A stretch of 64,000 bases of DNA from Hymenobacter sp. BT559. Lineage in GTDB: Bacteria; Bacteroidota; Bacteroidia; Cytophagales; Hymenobacteraceae. The notes beneath the pieces are model-generated. The model was not told where the DNA came from, did no database searches, and saw only the letters and a list, made by a program, of their open reading frames with translations. Positions 34,721-43,490 of this stretch are shown here, one piece after another. The stretch's first letter is position 1. Each line of letters starts with the position of its first letter. A program made the position numbers and the translations under genes. The stretch spans positions 1 to 64,000 of the forward strand of contig NZ_JAGETY010000011.1 of assembly GCF_017571525.1 (NCBI RefSeq). Direction: 5' to 3'.

Positions 34721-36070
34721 ATGAAATCACTGTTTATTGGCCTTGCGCTGCTCAGCCTAGGTACCGCTAGCCTCGCCCAAACGCCCGCCCCGGCCGTGCC
34801 GGCGCCCGCCATGGCAGCTAGCCCGGCCGCACCGGTGCTCACGCTGCACGAGGCCCTGCAAACGGCGCTCAAGAACAGCCTCGACCTGCAAATTGCCCAG
34901 AATACGGTAGAGGTGCAGCGCCTGCAAAACACGCTGGGCTTTGCAGGCGGCCTGCCCACGCTGGCCCTGGCGGGCAGCAACAACGTGGTGATTAACAACA
35001 CGAACCAGGAGTTTAACACCGGCCAGACGACCATCCGTACCGGTGCCCGCTCCACGCAGTACAACTTCGGCCTGGCGGGGTCCTACCTGCTCTATAACGG
35101 TGGCTACGTAGTGGCCAACCGCAAGCGGCTCGATGAGTTGCAGCAAATCAGCGAACTGCAGCTCAACTCAACGGTGCAGAATGTGCTGGCCGATGTGAGC
35201 CTAAAATACTACGCCGTAGTGCAGCAGCAGCGCTACATCCGCACGCTGCAGGCCTCGGTGGAGGTGTCGCGCCAGAAGCTGCGCCTCATCGAGGCGCGGC
35301 AGGCGGTGGGGCTAGCCAACAACGCCGATAAATTTCAGGCCCAGCTCGACCTCAATGCCCAGCTCGAAACCCAGGGCCAGCAGGCGCTGGCCGCCGAGCA
35401 GGCCAAAGCCGACCTGCTGCGCGCCCTTACGATGGACTTAGCTACGCCGATAGCGCTGGAAGACAGCATTCCGGTGAGCCACGACCTGCGCTGGGCCGAC
35501 ATTCAGGCCTCGCTGGTGCACAACCCGGCCCTGCTGGCCGCCGACCGCCAGGTGCGCGTGAACGAACTACTGGAGCGCGTGGCCCGCGCCAACCGCTACC
35601 CCTCGCTGGGCATCAACGCGGGCACCAACTTTGCGCGCAACCAGAACGCCGTGGGTACCACGCTCTTCAACCAGAGCTACGGGCCCTACGCCGGGCTGGG
35701 GCTGTCACTACCCCTCTACTCGGGCGGTGTAAACCGGCGCCGCGTAGATGTGGCCCGCGTGAACACCAAAACGGCTGAGCTGCAGCGCACTGCCTTGCAG
35801 CAAAACTACCAGCTCAACGCCCGCAAGGCCTGGGAAGCCTACGAGCAGACCCTAGCCCTGGTCGATACGGCCGAGGCGAGCTACACCACCGCCCGCAACC
35901 TCTTGAAACTCGTGCAGATGCGCCTCGATGCCGGCCTCTCGACCCTGGTGGATGTGAAGCTGGCTCAGCAGAGCTACGAAGATGCCGGCTACCGCCTCGT
36001 CAACTACCGCTACAATGCAAAGTCGGCCGAGATAACGCTGCGGCAGCTGGCAGCCTTGCTGGCACCCTAG
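34721..36070 (+). CDS. TolC-family outer-membrane efflux protein
   Basis: 449-aa outer-membrane channel. It has a signal peptide (MKSLFIGLALLSLGTASLAQ), a Pro/Ala linker, and two OEP repeats with long coiled-coil helices, for example LHEALQTALKNSLDLQIAQNTVEVQRLQ near residue 50 and NTKTAELQRTALQQNYQLNARKAWEAYEQTL near residue 350. It completes the adaptor-pump-channel operon. The ATG at 34721 is preferred over the TTG at 34712. A terminator follows after 30 nt. Confidence 0.9.
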   Translation: MKSLFIGLALLSLGTASLAQTPAPAVPAPAMAASPAAPVLTLHEALQTALKNSLDLQIAQNTVEVQRLQNTLGFAGGLPTLALAGSNNVVINNTNQEFNTGQTTIRTGARSTQYNFGLAGSYLLYNGGYVVANRKRLDELQQISELQLNSTVQNVLADVSLKYYAVVQQQRYIRTLQASVEVSRQKLRLIEARQAVGLANNADKFQAQLDLNAQLETQGQQALAAEQAKADLLRALTMDLATPIALEDSIPVSHDLRWADIQASLVHNPALLAADRQVRVNELLERVARANRYPSLGINAGTNFARNQNAVGTTLFNQSYGPYAGLGLSLPLYSGGVNRRRVDVARVNTKTAELQRTALQQNYQLNARKAWEAYEQTLALVDTAEASYTTARNLLKLVQMRLDAGLSTLVDVKLAQQSYEDAGYRLVNYRYNAKSAEITLRQLAALLAP

Positions 36071-36100
36071 CGCTAGGCCCAGGATTTTACGCTATTTTCA

Positions 36101-36138
36101 GAAAAGCCTGTCCCACCAGCTAGTGGGGCGGGCTTTTC
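36101..36138 (+). terminator. Terminator after TolC
   Basis: The stem GAAAAGCC...TCCCAC / GTGGGG...GGCTTTTC is a rho-independent-type hairpin 31 nt after the TolC stop. It ends the efflux operon. Confidence 0.75.
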
Positions 36139-36311
36139 ACTTGCTACAAGAAGCCACTCAGCACCTGAGCCCGTATTTCCTCACTAACTTCTCTTAATTA
36201 CCAACCAATTAGCTACCACGTCGGGCTAAAGCCCGACTGTTTCCACCACTCTTCTTACCCGGCCCACCGGACCTGCTGCCTCTGCCTAAATCCGCTACCC
36301 TTTCTGAGCTT

Positions 36312-36468
36312 ATGAATACTGTATCTAACATCTTGCAAATACCCATGCCAACGGCGTGCGCGTCCAGCAGGACGTATCACTGACCATCCCGAACGGCATA
36401 GTAGCCCCTACTCCGACGGCACATACAAAATCGGCCTGATGCGCGCCATTGCCACGTCGCAAAAGTAA
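36312..36468 (+). pseudogene. Frameshifted remnant of a short gene
   Basis: Three reading frames read like one small protein: MNTVSNILQIP in the first, HANGVRVQQDVSLTIPNGIV in the second and YSDGTYKIGLMRAIATSQK with TAA at 36466 in the third. Two single-nucleotide losses would explain it. A terminator overlaps the stop. No family is recognised. It is the only coding-like material in the 560-nt gap 36071-36630, which also has a short palindrome near 36221-36236. Chance cannot be excluded. Confidence 0.4.
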
Positions 36469-36505
36469 AAAAGGGCTAGCAGGAACGACCGGCTAGCCCT
36501 TTTTT
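36467..36505 (+). terminator. Terminator overlapping the remnant stop
   Basis: The arms AAAAAAGGGCTAGC (36467-36480) and GCTAGCCCTTTTTT-type sequence (36492-36505) flank an 11-nt loop and are perfectly paired, followed by further AT-rich sequence. It overlaps the TAA of the frameshifted remnant. Confidence 0.8.
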
Positions 36506-36630
36506 AAGCGGCTGCTTAGGAAATAGCCTAAAAGAACACCATGCTTGCTTTCGCCCTGCATAATATCTGGAGTAATGCCTAGCTTTTTGCTGCGCTCTTA
36601 GGTTAACTCGCCGCTAGCGCATTCGGCTCT

Positions 36631-37674
36631 CTAATTTTCGTTGTTGCGCGCGGCTTCGTCGCGGTTAAGCTTGGTGAGGAAAGAGCGCGTGAGGGGCGTT
36701 TCGCTTTCGTACCCCTTGCGGCGCTCATTGGCGGCGGCGCTTTCACCGGTGGCCGGCAGGGCGCGGTTTACCCAGGCCAGCATGTCGACGGTAGTGCCGG
36801 GCGCAATGCCGTGGAAGGTGGCCAGCAGCTTGGCGGGGAGCGATAAAATGAGCTCCCCGTCGCCGCGGCGGGCGGCGTTCCAGATGCGGCGGGCGGCGTC
36901 TTCGGCGCTCATTGTGAAGCCCGGCAGCGCATCGGCGATGCTAAACCAGGCGTATTCTTTTTTGTGGTCGCCCTTCACGTCAGCATTCTGGGCGCTGCCA
37001 GTGCGCAGCAGGCCGGGGCACACCGTAGTCACATAAATACCGTGCTGATTCAGCTCGGCCCGAAAGCCTTCTGACAACCCGACGAGGGCAAATTTGCTGG
37101 CGCTGTAGGCTGTGAGGTGCGGAATGGCCACCTTGCCCCCTAGCGACGAGATATTGATGATACGGCCCTCCCCGCGCAGGCGCATGCCGGGCAGCACCGC
37201 CTGCATGGCGTGAAAAGGCGCCCAGAAGTGTGTGTTCATGGCGTCCTCAAAATCGCGGGCATCCATGTTTTCGAGCGGCCCGCCGATGATGATGCCGGCA
37301 TTATTGACCAGCACGTCAATGCCCCCAAGCTTGCTCTCGACCTCGGCTACCAGCGAGCGCACCTCAGTGGCATCGGTGAGGTCGCGGGCCAGGGCCAGAA
37401 CAGTATTTTCGGTGCCGCCATAGCCGAGCAGGTCCTGGCGGGCGCGGTCCAGCTCCTGTTGGTCGCGGGCGCAAATAGCTACGCGGGCTCCTTCAAGCAC
37501 GGCGCGGCGGGCCAGCACCAGGCCTAGCCCCCGCGAGCCGCCCGTGATGAGCACGGTGCGCCCCGTGAGTTCATACGAGCCGCGCCGGTTGCGCCAAACG
37601 GTAGTAGCTAGAGCGGCCAGGCCCAGGCCAGCAGCCCAGGCCCAGGAGGAAGAAGGTCGGCGGGAAGTTTTCAT
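36631..37674 (-). CDS. SDR family oxidoreductase with N-terminal membrane anchor
   Basis: 347-aa short-chain dehydrogenase/reductase. Residues 13-27 are a hydrophobic anchor (AAGLGLAALATTVW). The Rossmann motif LITGGSRGLG, NNAGIIIGG, the catalytic Ser in NISSLGG and the YSASK Tyr/Lys pair (near residue 190) are all present. The C-terminal extension beyond 270 is unusual for a 250-aa SDR and ends with a polar tail. The substrate is unknown; classical SDRs with a membrane anchor often act on lipids or steroids. Confidence 0.88.
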   Translation of the reverse strand: MKTSRRPSSSWAWAAGLGLAALATTVWRNRRGSYELTGRTVLITGGSRGLGLVLARRAVLEGARVAICARDQQELDRARQDLLGYGGTENTVLALARDLTDATEVRSLVAEVESKLGGIDVLVNNAGIIIGGPLENMDARDFEDAMNTHFWAPFHAMQAVLPGMRLRGEGRIINISSLGGKVAIPHLTAYSASKFALVGLSEGFRAELNQHGIYVTTVCPGLLRTGSAQNADVKGDHKKEYAWFSIADALPGFTMSAEDAARRIWNAARRGDGELILSLPAKLLATFHGIAPGTTVDMLAWVNRALPATGESAAANERRKGYESETPLTRSFLTKLNRDEAARNNEN

Positions 37675-37719
37675 ACCCCTCTGTATGCAGTTGGGCGGTG
37701 AAAGGTTACGTTAGGTCAG

Positions 37720-37828
37720 TAGCACGAAGCTTCCACTTCGTGCGTGAGCACAGCGAGCAAGTGGAACCGGACAGCCCCTAGCGCAAGTTGCTCGCTGCGC
37801 TTGCGCACGAAGCTTCCGCTTCGTGCTA
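37720..37828. repeat. Nested inverted repeat (GCACGAAG...CTTCGTGC)
   Basis: The outer arms TAGCACGAAGCTTCCACTTC and CGCACGAAGCTTCCGCTTCG (37720-37744 and 37804-37828) each contain their own palindrome, GCACGAAG paired with CTTCGTGC. The inner region also pairs (GAGCAAGTGG against AAGTTGCTCGC only loosely). It lies between the SDR and dienelactone-hydrolase genes. One copy in the window. Confidence 0.75.
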
Positions 37829-37845
37829 TGCCCCTAGTTTCGCCT

Positions 37846-38556
37846 TCACGCCCCTAGCTTTTCTTTAAAGAAGGCTAGCGTGAGTGCCCAGGCTTCGGCG
37901 GCGGCGTCTTTGTTGTAGCTCGGGCGCTCATCGCAGTGGAAGCCGTGGTCGGCGTAGGAAATAACGGTGTTGATATAAGGCTTGCCAGCCGCATCAACGG
38001 CGTCGATTATCGTGTGGATATTGTCTTTTGAGATGTGCTGGTCGAGTCCGCCCCAGAAGAACAGGTGCGGCGCGTGCAGGTCCTTGGCGCGGTCGGTGAG
38101 GGTGTGCAGCCCGCCGCCGTAGTACGATACGGCCGCCTGCAGCGGCAGCACGGCATTGGCCACGAAGGCCACGCGCCCGCCCAGGCAAAAGCCGATAGCC
38201 GCGATTTTGTCATTTTGCACATTGGGCTGGGCTTGCAGCCAATCGTAGGCGGCTTGCGCATCGTGGGCTAGCCCCTCGGGCGTGATGGCGCCGTAGTGCG
38301 GCATGGCAGCGGCAAAGTTGTCGTACGGAATTTCAAGGCCCGGCTCAGCCGTGCGGTGAAACAACTCGGGCGCTACCACCACGTAGCCCGCGGCGGCCAG
38401 GCGGTCGGCCACGTTGCGAATGTGGCCATTCACCCCGAAGGCTTCTTGAAAAAGAATAATGCCGGGGGCGCCAGCGGTATGTTGAGGCTGGGCTACGTAG
38501 GCGTGCATCTGGGTGCTATCAGCTACGTTCAGAACCAGCGGGTTGGGAGTACTCAT
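37846..38556 (-). CDS. Dienelactone hydrolase family protein
   Basis: 236-aa cytoplasmic alpha/beta hydrolase. The nucleophile is Cys in IGFCLGGRVAF (near residue 122), with the Asp in FFWGGLDQH and the His in YADHGFHCDER, the Cys-Asp-His triad of the family. Such enzymes open dienelactones in chlorocatechol degradation, but many act on other esters or lactones. The N-terminal VADSTQMHAYVAQPQ is usual. No chlorocatechol genes are nearby, so the physiological substrate is open. Confidence 0.9.
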   Translation of the reverse strand: MSTPNPLVLNVADSTQMHAYVAQPQHTAGAPGIILFQEAFGVNGHIRNVADRLAAAGYVVVAPELFHRTAEPGLEIPYDNFAAAMPHYGAITPEGLAHDAQAAYDWLQAQPNVQNDKIAAIGFCLGGRVAFVANAVLPLQAAVSYYGGGLHTLTDRAKDLHAPHLFFWGGLDQHISKDNIHTIIDAVDAAGKPYINTVISYADHGFHCDERPSYNKDAAAEAWALTLAFFKEKLGA

Positions 38557-38654
38557 AAAGAGGAGGAACTGGGAAAGGGATTTGGAGCCAGAAACAAGGC
38601 CGCAGAAGCCGATGTTTTCACCCGTCGATTCTCGTTTTCCTATTCCGCTAGCTT

Positions 38655-39710
38655 ATGCCTACCTCCTCCACCCTGCGCTTGAGTGTGCTCGACCAGTCGC
38701 CGGTGCGGCCCGGCGCTACCTCCCGCCAAGCCTTGCAAGAAACTACGCAGCTCGCCCAGCTGGCCGACCGCCTTGGCTACACCCGCTATTGGGTAAGCGA
38801 ACACCACAATACGACCACCCTAGCCGGCCCCACCCCCGAGGTGCTGCTGGCCCACCTGGGCGCCCACACCAGCCGCATCCGGCTAGGGTCGGGGGGCGTG
38901 ATGCTGCCCCACTACTCGGCCCTGAAAGTGGCCGAAAACTTCAAGATGCTGGAGGCGCTGCACCCTGGCCGCATCGACCTGGGTATCGGCCGCGCGCCGG
39001 GGGCCGACCGCCTCACCGCCTACGCCCTCAACCCCAGCAATAAGTTTGAGGAGGAAGCTTTCGTGGAGCAGCTCGTGGATTTACAAGCCTACCTGCGCGA
39101 CGAGCGCACGCCCGAAACCATCCACGAGCGGGTGCAGGCCATTCCGCAGATTGATACCCAGCCCGAGCTGTGGCTGCTGAGCAGCAGCGGGCAAAGTGGC
39201 GAGTTTGCGGCGCAGCTGGGCATGGGCTTCACGTTTGCGCAGTTTATCAACCCCAATGGCGGCCCGGCGGCGGTGCGTGCCTACCGGCAGCAGTTCCGGC
39301 CCTCGCCCGAGCTGGCTGCGCCTGAGGCGAGCGTGGCGCTGTTTGTGCTGTGCGCCGACACCGAAGAAAAGGCCAATGCCCTCGCCAAAGCCATGCTGAT
39401 GCAACTGCTGCGCTTCGAGCAGGGCGTGCGCGGCCCCTACCCCACGGCTGCCGAAGTAGCCGCCTACCAGTTTGGTCCGCTCGAGCGGACGCGCCTGCGC
39501 CACCACCAAGGCCGCGTGGTAAGCGGCACACCCGACCAAGTGCACCAGCAGCTCTCTGAGCTAGCCGCTGCTTATGAGGTAAACGAGCTTATCCTGACCA
39601 GCATCACCGCCGACTTCGCCGACCGCCTGCGTTCTTATGAGCTGATAGCCGAGGCGTTTGCGCTCAGCCCAGCTAGCGCTGCCATGAAGTCGGACGTACT
39701 AATGAACTAG
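38655..39710 (+). CDS. LLM-class flavin-dependent oxidoreductase
   Basis: 351-aa luciferase-like monooxygenase of the bacterial group with the start LSVLDQSPVRPG. The segments YTRYWVSEHHNTTTLAGPTP and IRLGSGGVMLPHYSALKVAENFKMLEALHPGRIDLGIGRAPG contain the flavin-binding barrel. It would use reduced FMN and oxygen on an unknown substrate, often a thiol or alkanesulfonate-type compound in this class. The ATG at 38655 gives the expected N-terminus. It is divergent from the dienelactone hydrolase gene. Confidence 0.9.
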   Translation: MPTSSTLRLSVLDQSPVRPGATSRQALQETTQLAQLADRLGYTRYWVSEHHNTTTLAGPTPEVLLAHLGAHTSRIRLGSGGVMLPHYSALKVAENFKMLEALHPGRIDLGIGRAPGADRLTAYALNPSNKFEEEAFVEQLVDLQAYLRDERTPETIHERVQAIPQIDTQPELWLLSSSGQSGEFAAQLGMGFTFAQFINPNGGPAAVRAYRQQFRPSPELAAPEASVALFVLCADTEEKANALAKAMLMQLLRFEQGVRGPYPTAAEVAAYQFGPLERTRLRHHQGRVVSGTPDQVHQQLSELAAAYEVNELILTSITADFADRLRSYELIAEAFALSPASAAMKSDVLMN

Positions 39711-39732
39711 TACTTTTACACTATTCAGTTTC

Positions 39733-39914
39733 ATTCTAAATAAAATAGCCTCTACGTGAGGCTTTTTTATTTTCCTTAAACTTCTTTCCGCCAGCACTCT
39801 ATATAAAATAATTTTTCGTTTGCTTCCCAGAAGGCCTAGTAACCATGTCTGTGTTATTTGGAAAGATTCTAAAATAAGCTGCACCTTTGCACTGCGTTGA
39901 ATCATTCTAAATAA
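39733..39914 (+). promoter_or_regulatory. Promoter region with three ATTCTAAA boxes ahead of the siderophore receptor
   Basis: ATTCTAAAT occurs at 39733, ATTCTAAAA at 39866 and ATTCTAAATAA at 39904, the last ending 3 nt before the receptor ATG. TTTG (39857-39860) and CACCTTTG (39882-39889) resemble the Bacteroidota promoter with a 21-nt spacer. The boxes could bind an iron-responsive repressor; no regulator gene is present, so this is inference. Confidence 0.45.
39740..39770 (+). terminator. Terminator after the LLM oxidoreductase
   Basis: The stem AGCCTC (39747-39752) and GAGGCT (39758-39763) is extended by flanking A/T pairing and followed by a T run. It lies 30 nt after the stop. Confidence 0.75.
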
Positions 39915-39917
39915 GCC

Positions 39918-42458
39918 ATGCGTCACCTTTCCACTGCTGTTCTGCTTACGAGTTTTGCTTTACCCTCCCTAGGCCAAACCCCCGCCACCAGCCCGGCGCC
40001 GGAGGGCCACTCGCGCCACGCGCCGCACCAGCGCCTGGGCACTATAGTGGGCCGCGTGACGCTAGCCGATGGCCAGACTCCCGACCATATTTCGGTACTG
40101 GTACGCGGCACTACGCACGGCACCACACCCGAGGCCGACGGCAGCTTCCGGCTAGCCGCGCCGGCCGGCTGGCAGGTGCTCAAACTCTCGGGGCTAGGGT
40201 ACTCGGCACAGGAAGTAACGGTGGAAGTGCTGCCCGGCCAGACGGTAACCGCTGCCCCCCAAACCCTGGCACGCGGCAACCGCCAGCTCGACGAAGTGAC
40301 CGTGACCGGCAATAAAACCCTCAACCAGCGGGCCACGGCGGTGGGCAAGCTGCCAGTGGCGCCGCTCGACCTGCCCCAGGCCACCCTCACGGTAGAGCGC
40401 CAGGTGCTGGAGCAGCAGCAGGTGCTGCATATCAGCGACGCCTTGGTGAACGCCCCAGGTGTGTACATCATGGGGGCCACGGGCGGCACGCAGGAAGAGA
40501 TAGCCAGCCGGGGCTTTGCCTATACCAACAATAATACGTTTAAGAATGGCGTGCGCTACAACAATGCCATCTTGCCCGAAACCAGCTCGTTAGAGCGCTT
40601 GGAGGTGCTAAAGGGCAGCGCGGCCATCCTCTACGGTAACGTGGCGGCGGGCGGCGTGCTCAACCTTGTGACCAAAAAGCCGCGCTTCGAGCGGGGCGGC
40701 TCAGTGGGGCTGCGCGTGGGCAGCTTCGGGTTGGTGAAGCCTACGTTTGACGTGTATGGTGCGCTGGGGGCTAGCCAGAAGGCCGCCTTCCGACTGAACG
40801 GCTCGTATGAGCGCGCCGACAGCTACCGCGACCAGGTAAAGTCGAACCGCATCTACGTGAACCCGTCGGTGCTGTTCAATCTTAGCGCCAATACAACGCT
40901 GCTGCTGGAAGGCGATTTTTTGCGCGACCGCCGCACGCCCGATTTTGGCATCGGGGCTATTGACTACGTAATTCAGGAATCGCGCTCGCGGTTTTTGAAC
41001 ACCTCCGACGCCCTCAATGCCACCCAGCAAACCAGCGCCACGGCTACGCTCACTACCCGGCTTAGCGATACGTGGTCGGTGCGGGCCATCGGCGGCTTTC
41101 AGCGCTACGATAATGAGCTGCGGAGCGCCGCGCGACCCACGAGCATTAACAATGGCACGATGGCTGCCTTGGGCACCGCCGGCCGGCCCGGCTACGTGCC
41201 CGCCCACGCCAAGCCCAGCCTCTTTGGCAACTGGGGCCGCAACCTGCAACGTACCGAAATTGCCGAAAACTACTACCTGGCCGAGGTTGACCTGACGGGC
41301 CAGTTCCACACCGGCAGCATAGCCCACGTGTTGCTAGTGGGCGCCGATGCCGACCAGTACAACACCAACACTCTGGCCTACCGCACCCAGGCCTACGACT
41401 CAGTTAACATCCTGGACCCTAGCCGCAAGCTAGGCCCGCCCGCTGGCCGCACCACCGGCTACGACGCGCTGGGCTACGCCACCCGCACCCTCGGCAACAC
41501 CCGCCGCGCGGGCTTTTATGCCCAAGACCTCGTGAGCCTGCTGCCTAATGTGAAGCTGCTGGCCGGCCTGCGCTGGAGCTACCAGGAAACTCCTAGCGAC
41601 GTGTACACCTATTTGGCCACCACGGGCGTGGCTACGGTAGCCGAAAACCGCCGCTACGACAATGCCTTTTCGCCGCGCCTGGGCCTTGTCTATCAGCCCA
41701 TTAAGAATACGGCCGTTTTTGCTTCTTACTCCAACTCGTTCAGCCCCAACACGGGCGTAGATGTGACGGGCAACAACCTGGCGCCTTCTATCATTGACCA
41801 GTATGAGGTAGGCTTGAAGAATGACTTGTTCAATGGCGCGCTGTCGGCCAACGTCACGCTCTACCGCATTGTGAACAGCAACCAGTCTCAGACCGTGTTG
41901 CAGAATGCACCCTATTATAACCCCAACTTCCCCAGCGCCCAGGAGCTAGCCGGCGAAGTGACGAGCAAGGGCCTCGAAGTAGATGTGCAAAGCAAGCCCT
42001 ACCTGGGCTGGTCGATGCTGGCCGGCTACAGCTATAATAACACCGCCTATACCAAGAGCACCCTCTACCCCGACGGCAGCCGCCTGCGCTACAACCCCGC
42101 CCATACCGCCAACCTGAGCGTGTTCTACAACTTCAATGGGGCCTTTAACGAGGGCTTCCTACGCGGCCTCTCGGTGGGTGCTACCGGCTACTACGTGGGC
42201 GACCGCCTGGCCGGCCGCAACCCGCGCCTGGTAGACCCGGTGACCGGCGCCGCCGGCTACAATGATGCCTTCAAGCTCATCGCCCTGCCCAACTACGTGC
42301 TCTTCGATGCCAACGTGGCCTACAGCTACCAGCGCTTCACGCTGCGCGCCAAGCTCGCCAACATCCTCAACGAGCTGAGCTACAATGTGCACGACGACAA
42401 CAGCATCAACCCCATTGCGCCGCGCACCTACTCGGCCACGTTGAGCGTCAAGCTGTAA
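39918..42458 (+). CDS. TonB-dependent siderophore receptor
   Basis: 846-aa outer-membrane receptor for ferric siderophores. A signal peptide is followed by an N-terminal CarboxypepD_reg-like domain (about 35-120), a plug (about 135-260, with SRGFAYTNNNTFKNGVRYN and LEVLKGSAAILYGNVAAGG) and a barrel ending SATLSVKL. The plug layout matches the TIGR01783 siderophore-receptor group. It stands alone with its own AT-rich promoter. The ligand is unknown; no siderophore biosynthesis genes are nearby, so it may take up siderophores made by other bacteria. Confidence 0.92.
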   Translation: MRHLSTAVLLTSFALPSLGQTPATSPAPEGHSRHAPHQRLGTIVGRVTLADGQTPDHISVLVRGTTHGTTPEADGSFRLAAPAGWQVLKLSGLGYSAQEVTVEVLPGQTVTAAPQTLARGNRQLDEVTVTGNKTLNQRATAVGKLPVAPLDLPQATLTVERQVLEQQQVLHISDALVNAPGVYIMGATGGTQEEIASRGFAYTNNNTFKNGVRYNNAILPETSSLERLEVLKGSAAILYGNVAAGGVLNLVTKKPRFERGGSVGLRVGSFGLVKPTFDVYGALGASQKAAFRLNGSYERADSYRDQVKSNRIYVNPSVLFNLSANTTLLLEGDFLRDRRTPDFGIGAIDYVIQESRSRFLNTSDALNATQQTSATATLTTRLSDTWSVRAIGGFQRYDNELRSAARPTSINNGTMAALGTAGRPGYVPAHAKPSLFGNWGRNLQRTEIAENYYLAEVDLTGQFHTGSIAHVLLVGADADQYNTNTLAYRTQAYDSVNILDPSRKLGPPAGRTTGYDALGYATRTLGNTRRAGFYAQDLVSLLPNVKLLAGLRWSYQETPSDVYTYLATTGVATVAENRRYDNAFSPRLGLVYQPIKNTAVFASYSNSFSPNTGVDVTGNNLAPSIIDQYEVGLKNDLFNGALSANVTLYRIVNSNQSQTVLQNAPYYNPNFPSAQELAGEVTSKGLEVDVQSKPYLGWSMLAGYSYNNTAYTKSTLYPDGSRLRYNPAHTANLSVFYNFNGAFNEGFLRGLSVGATGYYVGDRLAGRNPRLVDPVTGAAGYNDAFKLIALPNYVLFDANVAYSYQRFTLRAKLANILNELSYNVHDDNSINPIAPRTYSATLSVKL

Positions 42459-42472
42459 ATCCTCCGTAATCA

Positions 42473-42521
42473 GCCAGCAGACCGTCATGCTTTGACAAGC
42501 ACAGCATGACGGTCTGCTGGC
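42473..42521. terminator. Bidirectional terminator, family B hairpin
   Basis: The 19-bp perfect arms (42473-42491 and 42503-42521) have an 11-nt loop TTGACAAGCAC. It lies between convergent genes (siderophore receptor and NmrA-like protein) and shares the core ACCGTCATGCT with other family B hairpins. Confidence 0.88.
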
Positions 42522-42545
42522 TAGTATTCTCTTCGGAACAACAGG

Positions 42546-43433
42546 TTAATACGCGAACGCCGTCCGGTGCTTTTGCACAAACTCGGCCCAGCGCACGGGC
42601 TGCTGCCCGGTGATGCCGGGGAAGTTATCAAACGTATCGTCGGCACCCGGAATGGTGTGGGCCGCGTAGCGCTTGTAGTGGTCGTACACGCAGCTCATGT
42701 AGGCCATTTCGGCCCCGGCCGCGCGCATATTTTCGAGAAAAATCTCGGGTGGCAGCGCCTCATAGCGAAATGGCTGGCTCAGCTCCTGCTGCATGATAGC
42801 CGCGATTTCGCCATACGATTTGGCATCGTAGCCGAGCCGGTAGGTGCGGCCGGCGTGCTGCTCGGGGTGCAGCAGCGCCTGCGCGGCCGCCAGGGCCACA
42901 TCTTCGGCATCGACCCAGCTTAGGCGGGCATCGCCAGTAAATTGCTGAATAACACCCTGCTTCACCACCTGCGTACCACCGTAGCTCAGCAGGTTTTGCA
43001 TAAAGGTTTCGGGCCGCAAATGCGTAGACGAAAAGCCCGACCACTCGATGTAGCGCTCCACGAGCTGGTGCCAGGCCCAGTGCGCCACGGTGGTATCGTC
43101 GCGCCCGCAGGCACCAAGGTGCACAATGTGCTGCACGCCAGCCTCCTTGGCCTGGTCCAGAAACGCCTTGCTTTGGCGCAGCATATCCACGGTGTAGCCC
43201 GTCACGAGCAGGGCGCGGTTAATGCCTTGCAGGGCCGGAGCCAGGGTTTCTTCTTTATCAAAATCCAGAATGACAGTGCGAATGCCCTGGGCTTCGAATG
43301 GCTGCGCCTTGTCGGGCGAGCGCACGGCGGCCACCAGCGTGCAAGCATCGTCGGCCTGGAGGCGGCGCAACGTGTCACCGCCAATCTGGCCGGTAGCGCC
43401 GGTAACGAGGATAGTTGGTTTGGAAACGGACAT
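42546..43433 (-). CDS. NmrA-like/atypical SDR NAD(P)-binding protein
   Basis: 295-aa atypical short-chain dehydrogenase. The Rossmann motif VTGATGQIGGDTLRRL is present, while the classical catalytic YxxxK is not seen in the usual place (LGACGRDDTTVAHWAWHQLVERY holds related residues). This is the pattern of NmrA or QOR-like family proteins, some of which are redox-sensing regulators and some reductases. The length fits. The substrate or partner is unknown. It is followed by a TSUP permease on the same strand (57 nt apart), so joint transcription is possible. Confidence 0.85.
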   Translation of the reverse strand: MSVSKPTILVTGATGQIGGDTLRRLQADDACTLVAAVRSPDKAQPFEAQGIRTVILDFDKEETLAPALQGINRALLVTGYTVDMLRQSKAFLDQAKEAGVQHIVHLGACGRDDTTVAHWAWHQLVERYIEWSGFSSTHLRPETFMQNLLSYGGTQVVKQGVIQQFTGDARLSWVDAEDVALAAAQALLHPEQHAGRTYRLGYDAKSYGEIAAIMQQELSQPFRYEALPPEIFLENMRAAGAEMAYMSCVYDHYKRYAAHTIPGADDTFDNFPGITGQQPVRWAEFVQKHRTAFAY

Positions 43434-43490
43434 GCGGAAGCCAATGGTGAGGTTTCATAACCGCCCCTCTCGGCCAGATGTTCGACACCG

